8,219 bases of DNA. Origin: Bacteroidales bacterium (GTDB lineage: Bacteria > Bacteroidota > Bacteroidia > Bacteroidales > GCA-2711565). The number at the start of each line of letters is the position of its first letter. The first letter of the stretch is position 1. The DNA lies in the NCBI GenBank assembly GCA_029938505.1, contig JAOZUV010000073.1, positions 1-8,219 of the forward strand, given 5' to 3'. Under the pieces are notes generated by a model that was given only the letters and a program-made list of their open reading frames with translations, ran no database searches and was not told the origin of the DNA. Position numbers and translations under genes: made by a program. Below, piece after piece: positions 1-5,931 of the stretch.

Positions 1-413
1 CCTATTTTGATGAAATCACCGTGTTGGATTTATTTGCTGGTACAGGAAGTATTTCATTTGAGTTTGCTTCTCGACAAGCGAAACAAATCACTTCTGTTGA
101 ATTAAATTATCAATGCACTGAGTTTATACGCAAAACAGCAAACGAATCGAACTACGATACGCTAAGAGCGATTAAAAGCAATGTATTCCATTTTCTATCA
201 GGTACAAAAAACACATTCGACCTGATATTTGCTGATCCACCTTACGATATGGAAGGTATTGGTATATTACCTGAACTGATTTTTGAAAAACAGCTTTTAA
301 ATGAAGATGGTATTTTTATACTCGAACATTCAAGAAAGCTTTCTTTTGAAGAACACCCCCATTTTACAGAACATCGTAAATATGGAAATGTGAATTTTTC
401 CTTCTTCAAATAA
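1..413 (+). CDS. rsmD: 16S rRNA (guanine(966)-N2)-methyltransferase RsmD, C-terminal part (5' truncated by window edge)
   Basis: RsmD transfers a methyl group from S-adenosylmethionine to N2 of G966 in 16S rRNA, on small-subunit particles in the cytoplasm. The frame is open from base 3 (YFDEIT before VLDLFAGTGS), so the gene starts outside the window; the GTG at 21 is an internal Val codon, not a start. Visible are SAM motif I (VLDLFAGTGS, 21-50), the acidic loop SVELN, and the catalytic DPPY motif (234-245), which is typical of amino-methyltransferases acting on exocyclic nitrogens. The C-terminus (NVNFSFFK, stop TAA 411-413) is a normal RsmD ending. It is the only + strand gene and converges with the DUF2795 gene across a shared hairpin. 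The DPPY motif is shared with other N-methyltransferases, but the combination and length fit RsmD well. Confidence 0.9.
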   Translation, partial: YFDEITVLDLFAGTGSISFEFASRQAKQITSVELNYQCTEFIRKTANESNYDTLRAIKSNVFHFLSGTKNTFDLIFADPPYDMEGIGILPELIFEKQLLNEDGIFILEHSRKLSFEEHPHFTEHRKYGNVNFSFFK

Positions 414-449
414 TCATCCATTTAAGTAAAATTTTAATCCCCATAAAAA

Positions 450-473
450 AAACCACTATATAAACAGTGGTTT
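450..473. terminator. Bidirectional intrinsic terminator between rsmD and the DUF2795 gene
   Basis: Perfect 8-bp arms AAACCACT (450-457) and AGTGGTTT (466-473) enclose an 8-nt loop. On the - strand the stem runs straight into a run of eight T residues (complement of the A run at 445-452), a strong terminator shape for the DUF2795 transcript. On the + strand the stem is followed by a weaker AAATTTTTATT tract that could stop rsmD. The position between two convergent stop codons (413 and 483) supports a shared terminator. Seen in sequence; termination itself is inferred. Confidence 0.75.
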
Positions 474-482
474 AAATTTTTA

Positions 483-704
483 TTAGTATTCATCCTCATG
501 GAAGAAGAAGTCCTCTCGGGTAGGATAATCAGGCCAAATATCTTCGATGCTTTCATAAACTTCACCTTCATCCTCAATCTCTTTAAGATTTTCCATAACC
601 TCCATAGGTGCACCAGATCTGATACTAAAGTCAATCAGCTCCTCTTTTGTTGCTGGCCATGGTGCATCTTCAAGTTTTGATGCTAATTCTAAAGTCCAAT
701 ACAT
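483..704 (-). CDS. DUF2795 family small acidic protein
   Basis: A 73-residue protein with no signal peptide or membrane segment. It is strongly acidic (22 Asp/Glu against 5 Lys/Arg) and rich in Trp, Tyr and Phe, beginning MYWTLELASKLED and ending with an EDFFFHEDEY tail. The core (APWPATKEELIDF, then a GAP..V..NL turn, then EDEGEVYESIEDIWPDYP) matches the DUF2795 proteins I know from Bacteroidota, where they are short, highly conserved and of unknown biochemical function. The ATG at 704 is the only good start and the length is usual for the family. It lies last in the - strand series, 138 bp after the adenosyltransferase stop, with its own candidate promoter and a strong terminator, so it is probably transcribed independently. 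The family call is firm; no function can be stated. Confidence 0.85.
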   Translation of the reverse strand: MYWTLELASKLEDAPWPATKEELIDFSIRSGAPMEVMENLKEIEDEGEVYESIEDIWPDYPTREDFFFHEDEY

Positions 705-732
705 ATTAGAGATTTAATAGTTTTATTTTTTG

Positions 733-762
733 CAAAAATAATTTTTTTTTGATACAAGTCAA
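733..762 (-). promoter_or_regulatory. Candidate Bacteroidota-type promoter for the DUF2795 gene
   Basis: On the - strand the -7 box TATTTTTG (740 to 733) matches TAnnTTTG, the consensus of the primary sigma factor in Bacteroides and Flavobacterium. A TTG at 762-760 lies 19 nt upstream, in the right place for the -33 element. The -7 box ends 28 bp before the ATG at 704, leaving a short leader. The region is extremely AT-rich, so chance matches are possible. Confidence 0.5.
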
Positions 763-842
763 TAAAAATCTTACTAATTATTAAAATAATGCAAATAACT
801 GTTTGTCAAATACTAGTAAAATAGTGTGTTTTTAATCTAAAA

Positions 843-1400
843 TTAGGGTTTCCAAGGAATTTCATTACTACCCTTTTGGTGAAGAATATTTCGCGCCAAA
901 ACAAACAAATAATCGGAAAGTCGATTGAGATATTTTATATCAAGCGAATTCAAAGGATGAACACTCGATAGTTTAATTGTAATTCGTTCAGCTCTTCTAC
1001 AAATTGTTCGGGCAATATGACAATGCGATGAAACTACATCTCCACCTGGCAAAACAAAAGTTGTTAAATCAGGAAGTGTTTCATTCATTCGATCAATTTC
1101 TTTTTCAAGAAGTTGGATGTCACTTTCTAGAATTTCAGGTAGCTTGCGATTCAAAGTTCCATCTGGGTCTGTTGCCAATGACGATTCTAATACAAATAAG
1201 CAATTCTGAATTTTTAGCAAAACCGATTGCAGATTTTCATCATCATATAAATCCCTAATCAGACCAATGTATGAATTAAGTTCGTCCACCGTTCCATAGG
1301 CTTCAATTCGATCATTATATTTTGGAACACGTGCACCACCAATCAAAGAAGTTTCTCCTTTATCACCTGTTTTAGTATATATTTTCCATTGCTCACTCAT
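843..1400 (-). CDS. pduO: Cob(I)yrinic acid a,c-diamide adenosyltransferase, PduO/MMAB type
   Basis: This cytoplasmic enzyme transfers the adenosyl group of ATP to cob(I)alamin, making coenzyme B12. The start at 1400 gives 185 residues and puts the conserved ATP-binding TKTGDKGETSL at residues 9-19, as usual for the family. The frame stays open 29 codons further upstream to 1487, but that extension lies inside the ABC ATPase gene and is not family-like, so it was rejected. Other signatures are GTVDELNSYIG (36-46), LPGG (117-120), the arginine-rich helix ARTICRRAER (130-139) and LNRLSDYLFVLAR (158-170), which contact ATP and the corrin. It begins 19 bp after the ABC ATPase stop and is probably cotranscribed with it. 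No other cobalamin gene, B12-dependent mutase or cobalamin riboswitch is visible. The symbol denotes the PduO-type family; there is no propanediol operon here. Confidence 0.92.
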   Translation of the reverse strand: MSEQWKIYTKTGDKGETSLIGGARVPKYNDRIEAYGTVDELNSYIGLIRDLYDDENLQSVLLKIQNCLFVLESSLATDPDGTLNRKLPEILESDIQLLEKEIDRMNETLPDLTTFVLPGGDVVSSHCHIARTICRRAERITIKLSSVHPLNSLDIKYLNRLSDYLFVLARNILHQKGSNEIPWKP

Positions 1401-1419
1401 AGGCGAATCACAACTTGGT

Positions 1420-2139
1420 TTATTTTTTATAATCTTTAACCGTAACAATGTTGTTATTAATCTCGTCCGAGGCAACTTCGCCATCAATCAAACGAATAAT
1501 ACGATGGGCATGCTTGGCAATATCTTCTTCATGAGTGACTACTATAATAGTATTCCCTGCCTGATGAATTTCTTCCAATAAACCCATAATCTCAATGGAG
1601 GTTTTTGAATCCAGATTACCTGTTGGCTCATCAGCCAAAATAATTGAAGGCTCATTAACCAATGCTCTGGCAACAGCAACTCTTTGACGTTGTCCGCCCG
1701 AAAGCTCATTGGGTTTATGCAAAATACGATCCGAAAGACTTACGTCCGCAAGAGTTTTCTCTGCTTTTTTATAGCGTGTAGCTTTATCATAACCTGCATA
1801 TATAAGCGGGAGCATTACATTTTCGATAGCCGTTGAACGTGGTAATAAGTTGAAAGTCTGAAATATGAAGCCAATTTCTTTGTTCCGAATTTCAGCCAAT
1901 TCATTATCATCCATCTTACTAACATCCTGTCCATTTAAAATATACTCACCACTACTAGGTGTATCTAAACAGCCTAATAAATTCATCAAGGTTGATTTAC
2001 CCGAACCCGAAGGCCCCATTAAAGCAACAAATTCATTTTTTTGAACACTAAGAGTTATAGTCCGTAAGGCTTTTACTGTTTCAGTACCAACCTGAAAATA
2101 ACGACGTATATCGCTAAGTTTAATTACTTCTTTATTCAT
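1420..2139 (-). CDS. ABC transporter ATP-binding protein, MacB/LolD-like family
   Basis: A 239-residue nucleotide-binding subunit expected to sit on the inner face of the cytoplasmic membrane and power a MacB/FtsX-type permease. All ATPase motifs are intact: Walker [10 protein letters not shown] (42-50), Q-loop Gln94 in IFQTFNLLP, signature [15 protein letters not shown] (146-160), Walker [13 protein letters not shown] (166-177) and the H-loop His203 in VVTHEED. The [11 protein letters not shown] and [10 protein letters not shown] wording is typical of the MacB/LolD/lipoprotein-export class, not of nutrient importers. No permease gene lies on either side: upstream is a methyltransferase and downstream, 19 bp away, the cobalamin adenosyltransferase. 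The partner must be encoded elsewhere. The last ~20 residues ([17 protein letters not shown]) extend past the usual domain and look unstructured. The substrate cannot be told from this subunit. Confidence 0.88.
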   Translation of the reverse strand: MNKEVIKLSDIRRYFQVGTETVKALRTITLSVQKNEFVALMGPSGSGKSTLMNLLGCLDTPSSGEYILNGQDVSKMDDNELAEIRNKEIGFIFQTFNLLPRSTAIENVMLPLIYAGYDKATRYKKAEKTLADVSLSDRILHKPNELSGGQRQRVAVARALVNEPSIILADEPTGNLDSKTSIEIMGLLEEIHQAGNTIIVVTHEEDIAKHAHRIIRLIDGEVASDEINNNIVTVKDYKK

Positions 2140-2152
2140 AATTTTAATCTTA

Positions 2153-2165
2153 AATCTGTCAGATT
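2153..2165. repeat. Inverted repeat in the ABC ATPase leader (possible operator)
   Basis: AATCTG (2153-2158) and CAGATT (2160-2165) form a perfect 6-bp palindrome around a single T. It lies between a candidate -7 box (2169-2176) and the ATG at 2139, so it would overlap the likely transcription start, a common place for a repressor site. It is short and unique in the window, so an operator role is only a suggestion. Confidence 0.3.
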
Positions 2166-2168
2166 AAA

Positions 2169-2176
2169 CAAAAGTA
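2169..2176 (-). promoter_or_regulatory. Candidate -7 promoter box for the ABC ATPase gene
   Basis: The - strand reads TACTTTTG, a full match to TAnnTTTG, immediately after the methyltransferase stop codon and 29 bp before the ABC ATPase start. No TTG is found at the usual 17-23 nt upstream, so the -33 element is missing or weak. It may let the ABC ATPase and adenosyltransferase be expressed apart from the methyltransferase. Confidence 0.35.
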
Positions 2177-2177
2177 A

Positions 2178-3017
2178 TTAAAACCTATAAATAAAGTGTT
2201 GTGGGCTCAACTCTTTTCTAAAAAATACGATGCCCATTTGAAATAAATCTAAAGTTACAACAGTTTCGGGGTGGTTTTTGATGTAATCCCATGCTTCTCC
2301 CATGCCTCTTGACCAATGTATGTCATCAAATACGAAAATTGTATCATTATGTTTATAGGGAAGAAATTGCTCAAAATATTTTATGGTTGGTTCTTTTCGA
2401 TGATTTCCATCAAAAAAAACAAAATCAACCTTATCAATTTTATTCAATACTTCGGATATTACATTGTCAAACTCGCCTAATTTAAGCGTGACATTCTTTA
2501 CGCCTAATTTTTTAATGTTTTGTTGAGCTACTGATGCAATACTCGCGCAACCTTCTAATGAATATATTTTAAAGCATGGAGCAGCCAATCCAATCATGCT
2601 TGTACTTATCCCTAAAGATGTTCCTAATTCTACAACCACCTTTGGTTTTGAATGCTTTATAAGATTATAGAGAAGGTTGGCATACTTTTGCTTAAGTAGA
2701 GCTCTTCTTGCAATTTTTTTTACTATCCTAAATTCTGCTTTATACGAACGCTCTAATGATTTGGATTTAGATTTAGATTTTGCACGAAACTTTGATTTTA
2801 AATCTGCCCCTGCTCCAAAATCTACAACTTCTAAAACTGTCTTATTTGTATAAAGTTTTTTTCTTCTCTCCAATATTTTTTTGGATATTGAAAAAGGAAT
2901 CTCAGCTACCATAACTTTTGTAATCAACTCGTAAATAAAAGGTGAGTGCACCTTAAACTTTGATTTTGACCTAAAGAGGTATATAATGTAACTACTTAAA
3001 ACAAAAAGTTTTTCCAT
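2178..3017 (-). CDS. Class I SAM-dependent methyltransferase (O-methyltransferase-like), with Lys-Ser repeat insert
   Basis: A 279-residue Rossmann-fold methyltransferase. The N-terminal part carries KVHSPFIYELITKV (22-35) and VVDFGAG (64-70), features I associate with a methyltransferase group common in Bacteroidota. The catalytic domain shows SAM motif I VVVELGTSLGIS (127-138), an acidic residue after the second strand (YSLEG), then VDFVFFDGNH and IFVFDDIHWSRGM, an arrangement resembling catechol-type O-methyltransferases where these acidic residues may bind metal. The substrate is unknown. Residues 80-87 are a (Lys-Ser)4 run in the linker between the two parts, encoded by a hexanucleotide repeat, and a shorter RSKSK lies at 16-20. 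No signal peptide is evident; residues 4-15 are hydrophobic but short. It is separated from fabD by 117 bp and from the ABC ATPase by 38 bp, so it may be its own transcription unit. Confidence 0.8.
   Translation of the reverse strand: MEKLFVLSSYIIYLFRSKSKFKVHSPFIYELITKVMVAEIPFSISKKILERRKKLYTNKTVLEVVDFGAGADLKSKFRAKSKSKSKSLERSYKAEFRIVKKIARRALLKQKYANLLYNLIKHSKPKVVVELGTSLGISTSMIGLAAPCFKIYSLEGCASIASVAQQNIKKLGVKNVTLKLGEFDNVISEVLNKIDKVDFVFFDGNHRKEPTIKYFEQFLPYKHNDTIFVFDDIHWSRGMGEAWDYIKNHPETVVTLDLFQMGIVFFRKELSPQHFIYRF
2757..2780 (-). repeat. Hexanucleotide microsatellite AAATCN x4 inside the methyltransferase gene
   Basis: On the - strand four consecutive units AAATCT, AAATCT, AAATCC, AAATCA encode (Lys-Ser)4. 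Because the unit is six bases, copy-number change would lengthen or shorten the linker by two residues without a frameshift. The third-base differences show the array is not perfectly fresh. Confidence 0.8.
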
Positions 3018-3065
3018 TTAGCTTACGAGTTGGTAATAGTTGTGTAAAGGTACGAATAAACCCTC

Positions 3066-3082
3066 TAAAAACACCTAGTGTT
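3066..3082 (-). terminator. Weak hairpin with T tract after fabD (possible terminator)
   Basis: On the - strand AACAC (3082-3078) and GTGTT (3074-3070) pair around a 3-nt loop, and the stem is followed by further T residues to about 3067. It lies 53 bp beyond the fabD stop and before the methyltransferase. The stem is only 5 bp and AT-rich, so it may be weak or chance, but it fits the end of a pterin-BI-1-fabD transcript. Confidence 0.3.
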
Positions 3083-3134
3083 CAAAGATTTAGCACGTAA
3101 CAATAAAACACATAATAATAAACTTGGGTGAATT

Positions 3135-4010
3135 TTATGCACTCATAGTTTCAAGACTTCTATCCATTTTCTTAAATAAGCCTTGCAATACTTTTCCAGG
3201 ACCTACTTCAATAATGGTTTTAGAACCATCTGCTAGCATATTCTGCATAATTTGAGTCCAACGAACTGGTGAAGTAAGCTGAGAAACCAAATTAGTTTTG
3301 ATAATTTCAGGATCTGTAACTGATTGTCCAGTTACATTTTGATAAATTGGACAAATGCCTCTATTAAATGTTGTATTATTAATTGCATCTGCTAATTCTA
3401 CTCGTGCTGGCTCCATTAATGGTGAATGAAACGCTCCACCCACTTTTAAAGGAAGAGCACGTTTTGCTCCTGCTTCGGTAAGTTTTTCACAAGCAATTTT
3501 AACACCCTCATTTGAACCAGAAATTACAAGCTGCCCTGGACAATTATAATTTGCAGGAACAACAACTGCATCAATATTTTTTAATGCTTCTTCAACAACT
3601 GAATCTTCAAGACCAATGATAGCAGCCATGGTAGATGGGTTTTTTTCACAAGCTTTTTGCATAGCCATAGCACGTGCATAAACAAGTTTCAAACCATCTT
3701 CGAATAATAAAGTTTTATTTGCAACCAATGCAGAGAACTCACCTAAAGAATGTCCTGCAACCATATCTGGTTTAAAATCTTCGCCTAAAGTGATGGCTAA
3801 AATTACTGAGTGAAGAAAAATAGCAGGTTGTGTAACCTTAGTCTGTTTTAATTCTTCATCTATTCCATCGAACATTATATCTGTAATTCGGAATTTTAAT
3901 ATACTGTTGGCTTTTTCAAAAAGTTCTTTTGCTTGAGCTGAATTCTCATATAAATCCTTACCCATTCCAACAAATTGAGCTCCCTGACCGGGAAACACAT
4001 ACGCTTTCAT
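3135..4010 (-). CDS. fabD: Malonyl-CoA:ACP transacylase FabD
   Basis: FabD moves malonyl from coenzyme A to acyl carrier protein, supplying the extender unit for type II fatty acid synthesis in the cytoplasm. The 291-residue protein has the family's usual length and order: oxyanion-hole GQGAQ (8-12), nucleophile Ser88 in GHSLGEFSAL, Arg113 in YARAMAMQ that would hold the malonate carboxylate, catalytic His195 in GGAFHSPLM, and the C-terminal VGPGKVLQGL glutamine motif. Start ATG at 4010 puts FPGQGAQ right at the N-terminus, as expected. It is not beside other fab genes or acpP here; instead it follows the BI-1 membrane protein by 46 bp and is likely last in that transcript. Nothing suggests a polyketide synthase domain: it is a stand-alone protein with no neighbouring ketosynthase. 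Confidence 0.95.
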   Translation of the reverse strand: MKAYVFPGQGAQFVGMGKDLYENSAQAKELFEKANSILKFRITDIMFDGIDEELKQTKVTQPAIFLHSVILAITLGEDFKPDMVAGHSLGEFSALVANKTLLFEDGLKLVYARAMAMQKACEKNPSTMAAIIGLEDSVVEEALKNIDAVVVPANYNCPGQLVISGSNEGVKIACEKLTEAGAKRALPLKVGGAFHSPLMEPARVELADAINNTTFNRGICPIYQNVTGQSVTDPEIIKTNLVSQLTSPVRWTQIMQNMLADGSKTIIEVGPGKVLQGLFKKMDRSLETMSA

Positions 4011-4056
4011 AATTCGTATTTAATTAACAATTGATTAAATATTTTCTTTGTAAATT

Positions 4057-4785
4057 TTATTTTCTATTACCTAAAAAACGCAGCAAAAATAAGAATAAAT
4101 TTATAAAGTCAAGATATAAATTTAAAGCGCCTAAAATTACCAACTTACTCATAGATAATTGTCCATACTGCTGACCATTAGCAATTCGTTTTAGTTTTTG
4201 TACATCATAGGCTGTTAAGCCTGTAAAAACAAGCACTCCAATAAAACTTATTATATAGTCGAGTGATGAGCTTTTCATAAAGAAGTTAATAATACTAGCA
4301 AAAATAATTCCCACTAATCCCATCATCATTAATGATCCAAACTTACTTAAGTCGGTTTTAGTAGTATATCCTAAAAAGGCCATTATTCCAAAAGTACCCG
4401 CTGTAACAGCAAATGTCAGGAATATTGAGCTAGAAGTATATATCATCAAAATAAAGCTCAAACTCATCCCCATTAAAATGGAAAAAATCATAAATAAAAG
4501 TGATAAAGTACCAAATGACATTTTATGCAAACCAGCTGTCATAATCAAAACAAATGCAAATGGTGACAACATTACTACCCAACCTAAAATATTGAGACTT
4601 CCTGTTTCTAAATTAATCAAGCTACCAATTAATTGTTCGCTAGATGCAAAGAAATATGCTGTAACCGCAGTTATAGCTAATGCCAAAAACATCCAAGAAA
4701 ATACACTCGTCATAAATGACTGTGCAGCTGATGTCTGAGAAATATCTCTACTACCAACCTGATGTGTATTCTTATATTCAATCAT
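4057..4785 (-). CDS. Bax inhibitor-1/YccA family membrane protein
   Basis: A 242-residue inner-membrane protein with about seven hydrophobic helices after a polar N-terminus of roughly 25 residues. Family marks are the TAYDVQKLKRIA segment with Asp194 near the sixth helix, and the ending LNLYLDFINLFLFLLRFLGNRK with Asp226 in the last helix. These two aspartates correspond in position to the pair that forms the pH-sensitive latch in studied BI-1 homologues such as Bacillus YetJ, a calcium-leak channel; the match here is by motif only. The physiological role in Bacteroidota is not established. The gene starts 15 bp after folE and ends 46 bp before fabD, so it appears to sit inside an operon, though no biochemical link with those enzymes is obvious. 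Confidence 0.92.
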   Translation of the reverse strand: MIEYKNTHQVGSRDISQTSAAQSFMTSVFSWMFLALAITAVTAYFFASSEQLIGSLINLETGSLNILGWVVMLSPFAFVLIMTAGLHKMSFGTLSLLFMIFSILMGMSLSFILMIYTSSSIFLTFAVTAGTFGIMAFLGYTTKTDLSKFGSLMMMGLVGIIFASIINFFMKSSSLDYIISFIGVLVFTGLTAYDVQKLKRIANGQQYGQLSMSKLVILGALNLYLDFINLFLFLLRFLGNRK

Positions 4786-4800
4786 AAATTTTCAACAACT

Positions 4801-5400
4801 TTAGTGTAGTTTCGACCCAATCAAATGGATAAATTCTGCACGGGTTTTTTCGTTCTTAAATGCTCCTGTAAAGTCAGAAGTCGTTGTGACAGAATTTTGT
4901 TTCTGAACTCCACGCATTGCCATACACAAATGTCGTGCTTCAATAACAACTGCCACACCTAATGGGCTTAGTGTAGAATCAATGGCTTCTTTTATTTGGG
5001 TAGTTAGTCTTTCTTGTACTTGTAATCTTCTAGCATAAGCTTCAACTACGCGTGCAATCTTGCTTAATCCAGTAATATAACCATCGGGAATATAAGCCAC
5101 ATGCGCTTTCCCAATAAATGGAATCATATGATGCTCGCACATCGAATATATTTCAATATCCTTCACAATCACCATTTCGCGATAATCTTCTTTAAACTTT
5201 GCCGATTTTAATATTTCTACAGGATCGTGATCATAACCTTGCGTCAAAAATTGCATTGCTTTTGCCACTCTTCTGGGAGTGTCGAGCAAACCCTCTCTAT
5301 CCGGATTCTCACCAATTAAAGCAAGTATTTCTTTATAATGATATTTTAATTTTTCAATTGACTCAGAATTGTATTTTTCATTTTTTTCGTATCCCATCAT
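4801..5400 (-). CDS. folE: GTP cyclohydrolase I (FolE)
   Basis: FolE opens and rearranges GTP to 7,8-dihydroneopterin triphosphate, the entry to folate, queuosine and biopterin-type pathways. The 199-residue protein has intact zinc ligands Cys88 and His91 (CEHH) and Cys159 (HLCMAMRG), so it is the zinc-dependent type IA enzyme. Further active-site residues are GLSK (111-114), Gln129-Glu130 in LQVQERLT, His157 and Arg163. Two ATG codons stand in a row at 5400 and 5397; either could be used with little effect. It follows the PTPS-family gene by 42 bp and precedes the BI-1 gene by 15 bp. Sharing a transcript with PTPS suggests the product feeds a tetrahydropterin or queuosine branch as well as, or in place of, folate. 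A candidate own promoter overlaps the upstream gene's stop. Confidence 0.96.
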   Translation of the reverse strand: MMGYEKNEKYNSESIEKLKYHYKEILALIGENPDREGLLDTPRRVAKAMQFLTQGYDHDPVEILKSAKFKEDYREMVIVKDIEIYSMCEHHMIPFIGKAHVAYIPDGYITGLSKIARVVEAYARRLQVQERLTTQIKEAIDSTLSPLGVAVVIEARHLCMAMRGVQKQNSVTTTSDFTGAFKNEKTRAEFIHLIGSKLH

Positions 5401-5437
5401 AATTCTTATTTTTAATGCAAAAGAATTTAATTTGGTG

Positions 5438-5472
5438 CAAAACTAAACATTAGGCCCCATATATTCGACAAA
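5438..5472 (-). promoter_or_regulatory. Candidate internal promoter for folE
   Basis: The - strand has TAGTTTTG (5445 to 5438), a full TAnnTTTG match that overlaps the TAG stop of the PTPS gene, and a TTTG at 5472-5469, 23 nt upstream and inside that gene. The box ends 37 bp before the folE ATG. If active it would allow folE, BI-1 and fabD to be made without the PTPS gene. Confidence 0.4.
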
Positions 5473-5862
5473 ATTATTTTCAGACTCACATAACTTCACA
5501 TTGTGTAATTGAGCATTTAGATTTTGAATATGCTCATTTAACTGCTCCCAAATAGCAATGGCTAAATTTTCAGTGGAAGCCAGCTTTCCTTTCATAAAAT
5601 CAACTTCCATATTGATATTTTTATGATCTAGTTTATCAATTACAAATTGATTTATAATTTGACTTAATTCTTTCAGATTAACCAAAAAGCCAGTTTCAGA
5701 ATTCACCTCGCCTTTTATGGTCACAAAAAGTTCGTAATTATGTCCATGCCAATTGGGGTTTGAGCATTTCCCAAAAACTTCAAGATTTTGTTCATCAGTA
5801 TAATCGGCAAGAAATAATCGGTGAGCGGCATTGAAACGCTCTCGTCGAGTTATATAAATCAT
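5443..5862 (-). CDS. 6-pyruvoyl-tetrahydropterin synthase / 6-carboxytetrahydropterin synthase (QueD) family protein
   Basis: A 139-residue cytoplasmic enzyme of the PTPS/QueD fold, acting on the FolE product 7,8-dihydroneopterin triphosphate. Zinc ligands are His14 (NAAHRL), His39 and His41 (WHGHNY); the likely catalytic set is Cys33, Asp79 and His80 (LDHKNIN), with Glu126 as pterin anchor. Cys33 and His39 are separated by five residues (FGKCSNPNWHGHNY), as in animal PTPS, whereas E. coli QueD has three. Other parts, such as ENLEVFGKC, TGFLVNLKEL and STENLAIAIWEQL, also read like animal PTPS. It may therefore make 6-pyruvoyl-tetrahydropterin for a biopterin-like cofactor; family members can be promiscuous, so a queuosine role (QueD) remains possible. 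No other queuosine gene or sepiapterin reductase is in the window. It directly precedes folE. Confidence 0.9.
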   Translation of the reverse strand: MIYITRRERFNAAHRLFLADYTDEQNLEVFGKCSNPNWHGHNYELFVTIKGEVNSETGFLVNLKELSQIINQFVIDKLDHKNINMEVDFMKGKLASTENLAIAIWEQLNEHIQNLNAQLHNVKLCESENNFVEYMGPNV

Positions 5863-5931
5863 AAATTAAAACATTGATTAATTAATAAAAGTAATTCATT
5901 TTAAAGAAAATTTTTAACGAGGTAAGCAAAG

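Noticed and set aside
777..790. AT-only palindrome ATTATT-AA-AATAAT between the adenosyltransferase and DUF2795 genes
   Set aside because: The stem has no G-C pair in a very AT-rich gap, so it is neither a believable terminator nor a distinctive operator.
1004..1258. 84-codon open frame on the + strand inside the adenosyltransferase gene
   Set aside because: It is the antisense shadow of a clearly conserved enzyme and shows no domain, signal or sensible composition of its own.
1401..1487. 29-codon N-terminal extension of the adenosyltransferase frame, starting with ATG at 1487
   Set aside because: It lies in another frame within the ABC ATPase coding region, is not like the family, and the start at 1400 gives the standard distance to the TKTGDKG motif.
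843..2139. Search for a cobalamin riboswitch near the adenosyltransferase
   Set aside because: The gaps around these genes are only 19-38 bp upstream, too short for a cobalamin riboswitch, and no B12-box-like sequence was seen.
3045..3052. TACCTTTA on the - strand upstream of the methyltransferase as a promoter -7 box
   Set aside because: It misses the final G of TAnnTTTG and the nearest TTG is about 30 nt upstream, too far for a normal -33 element.
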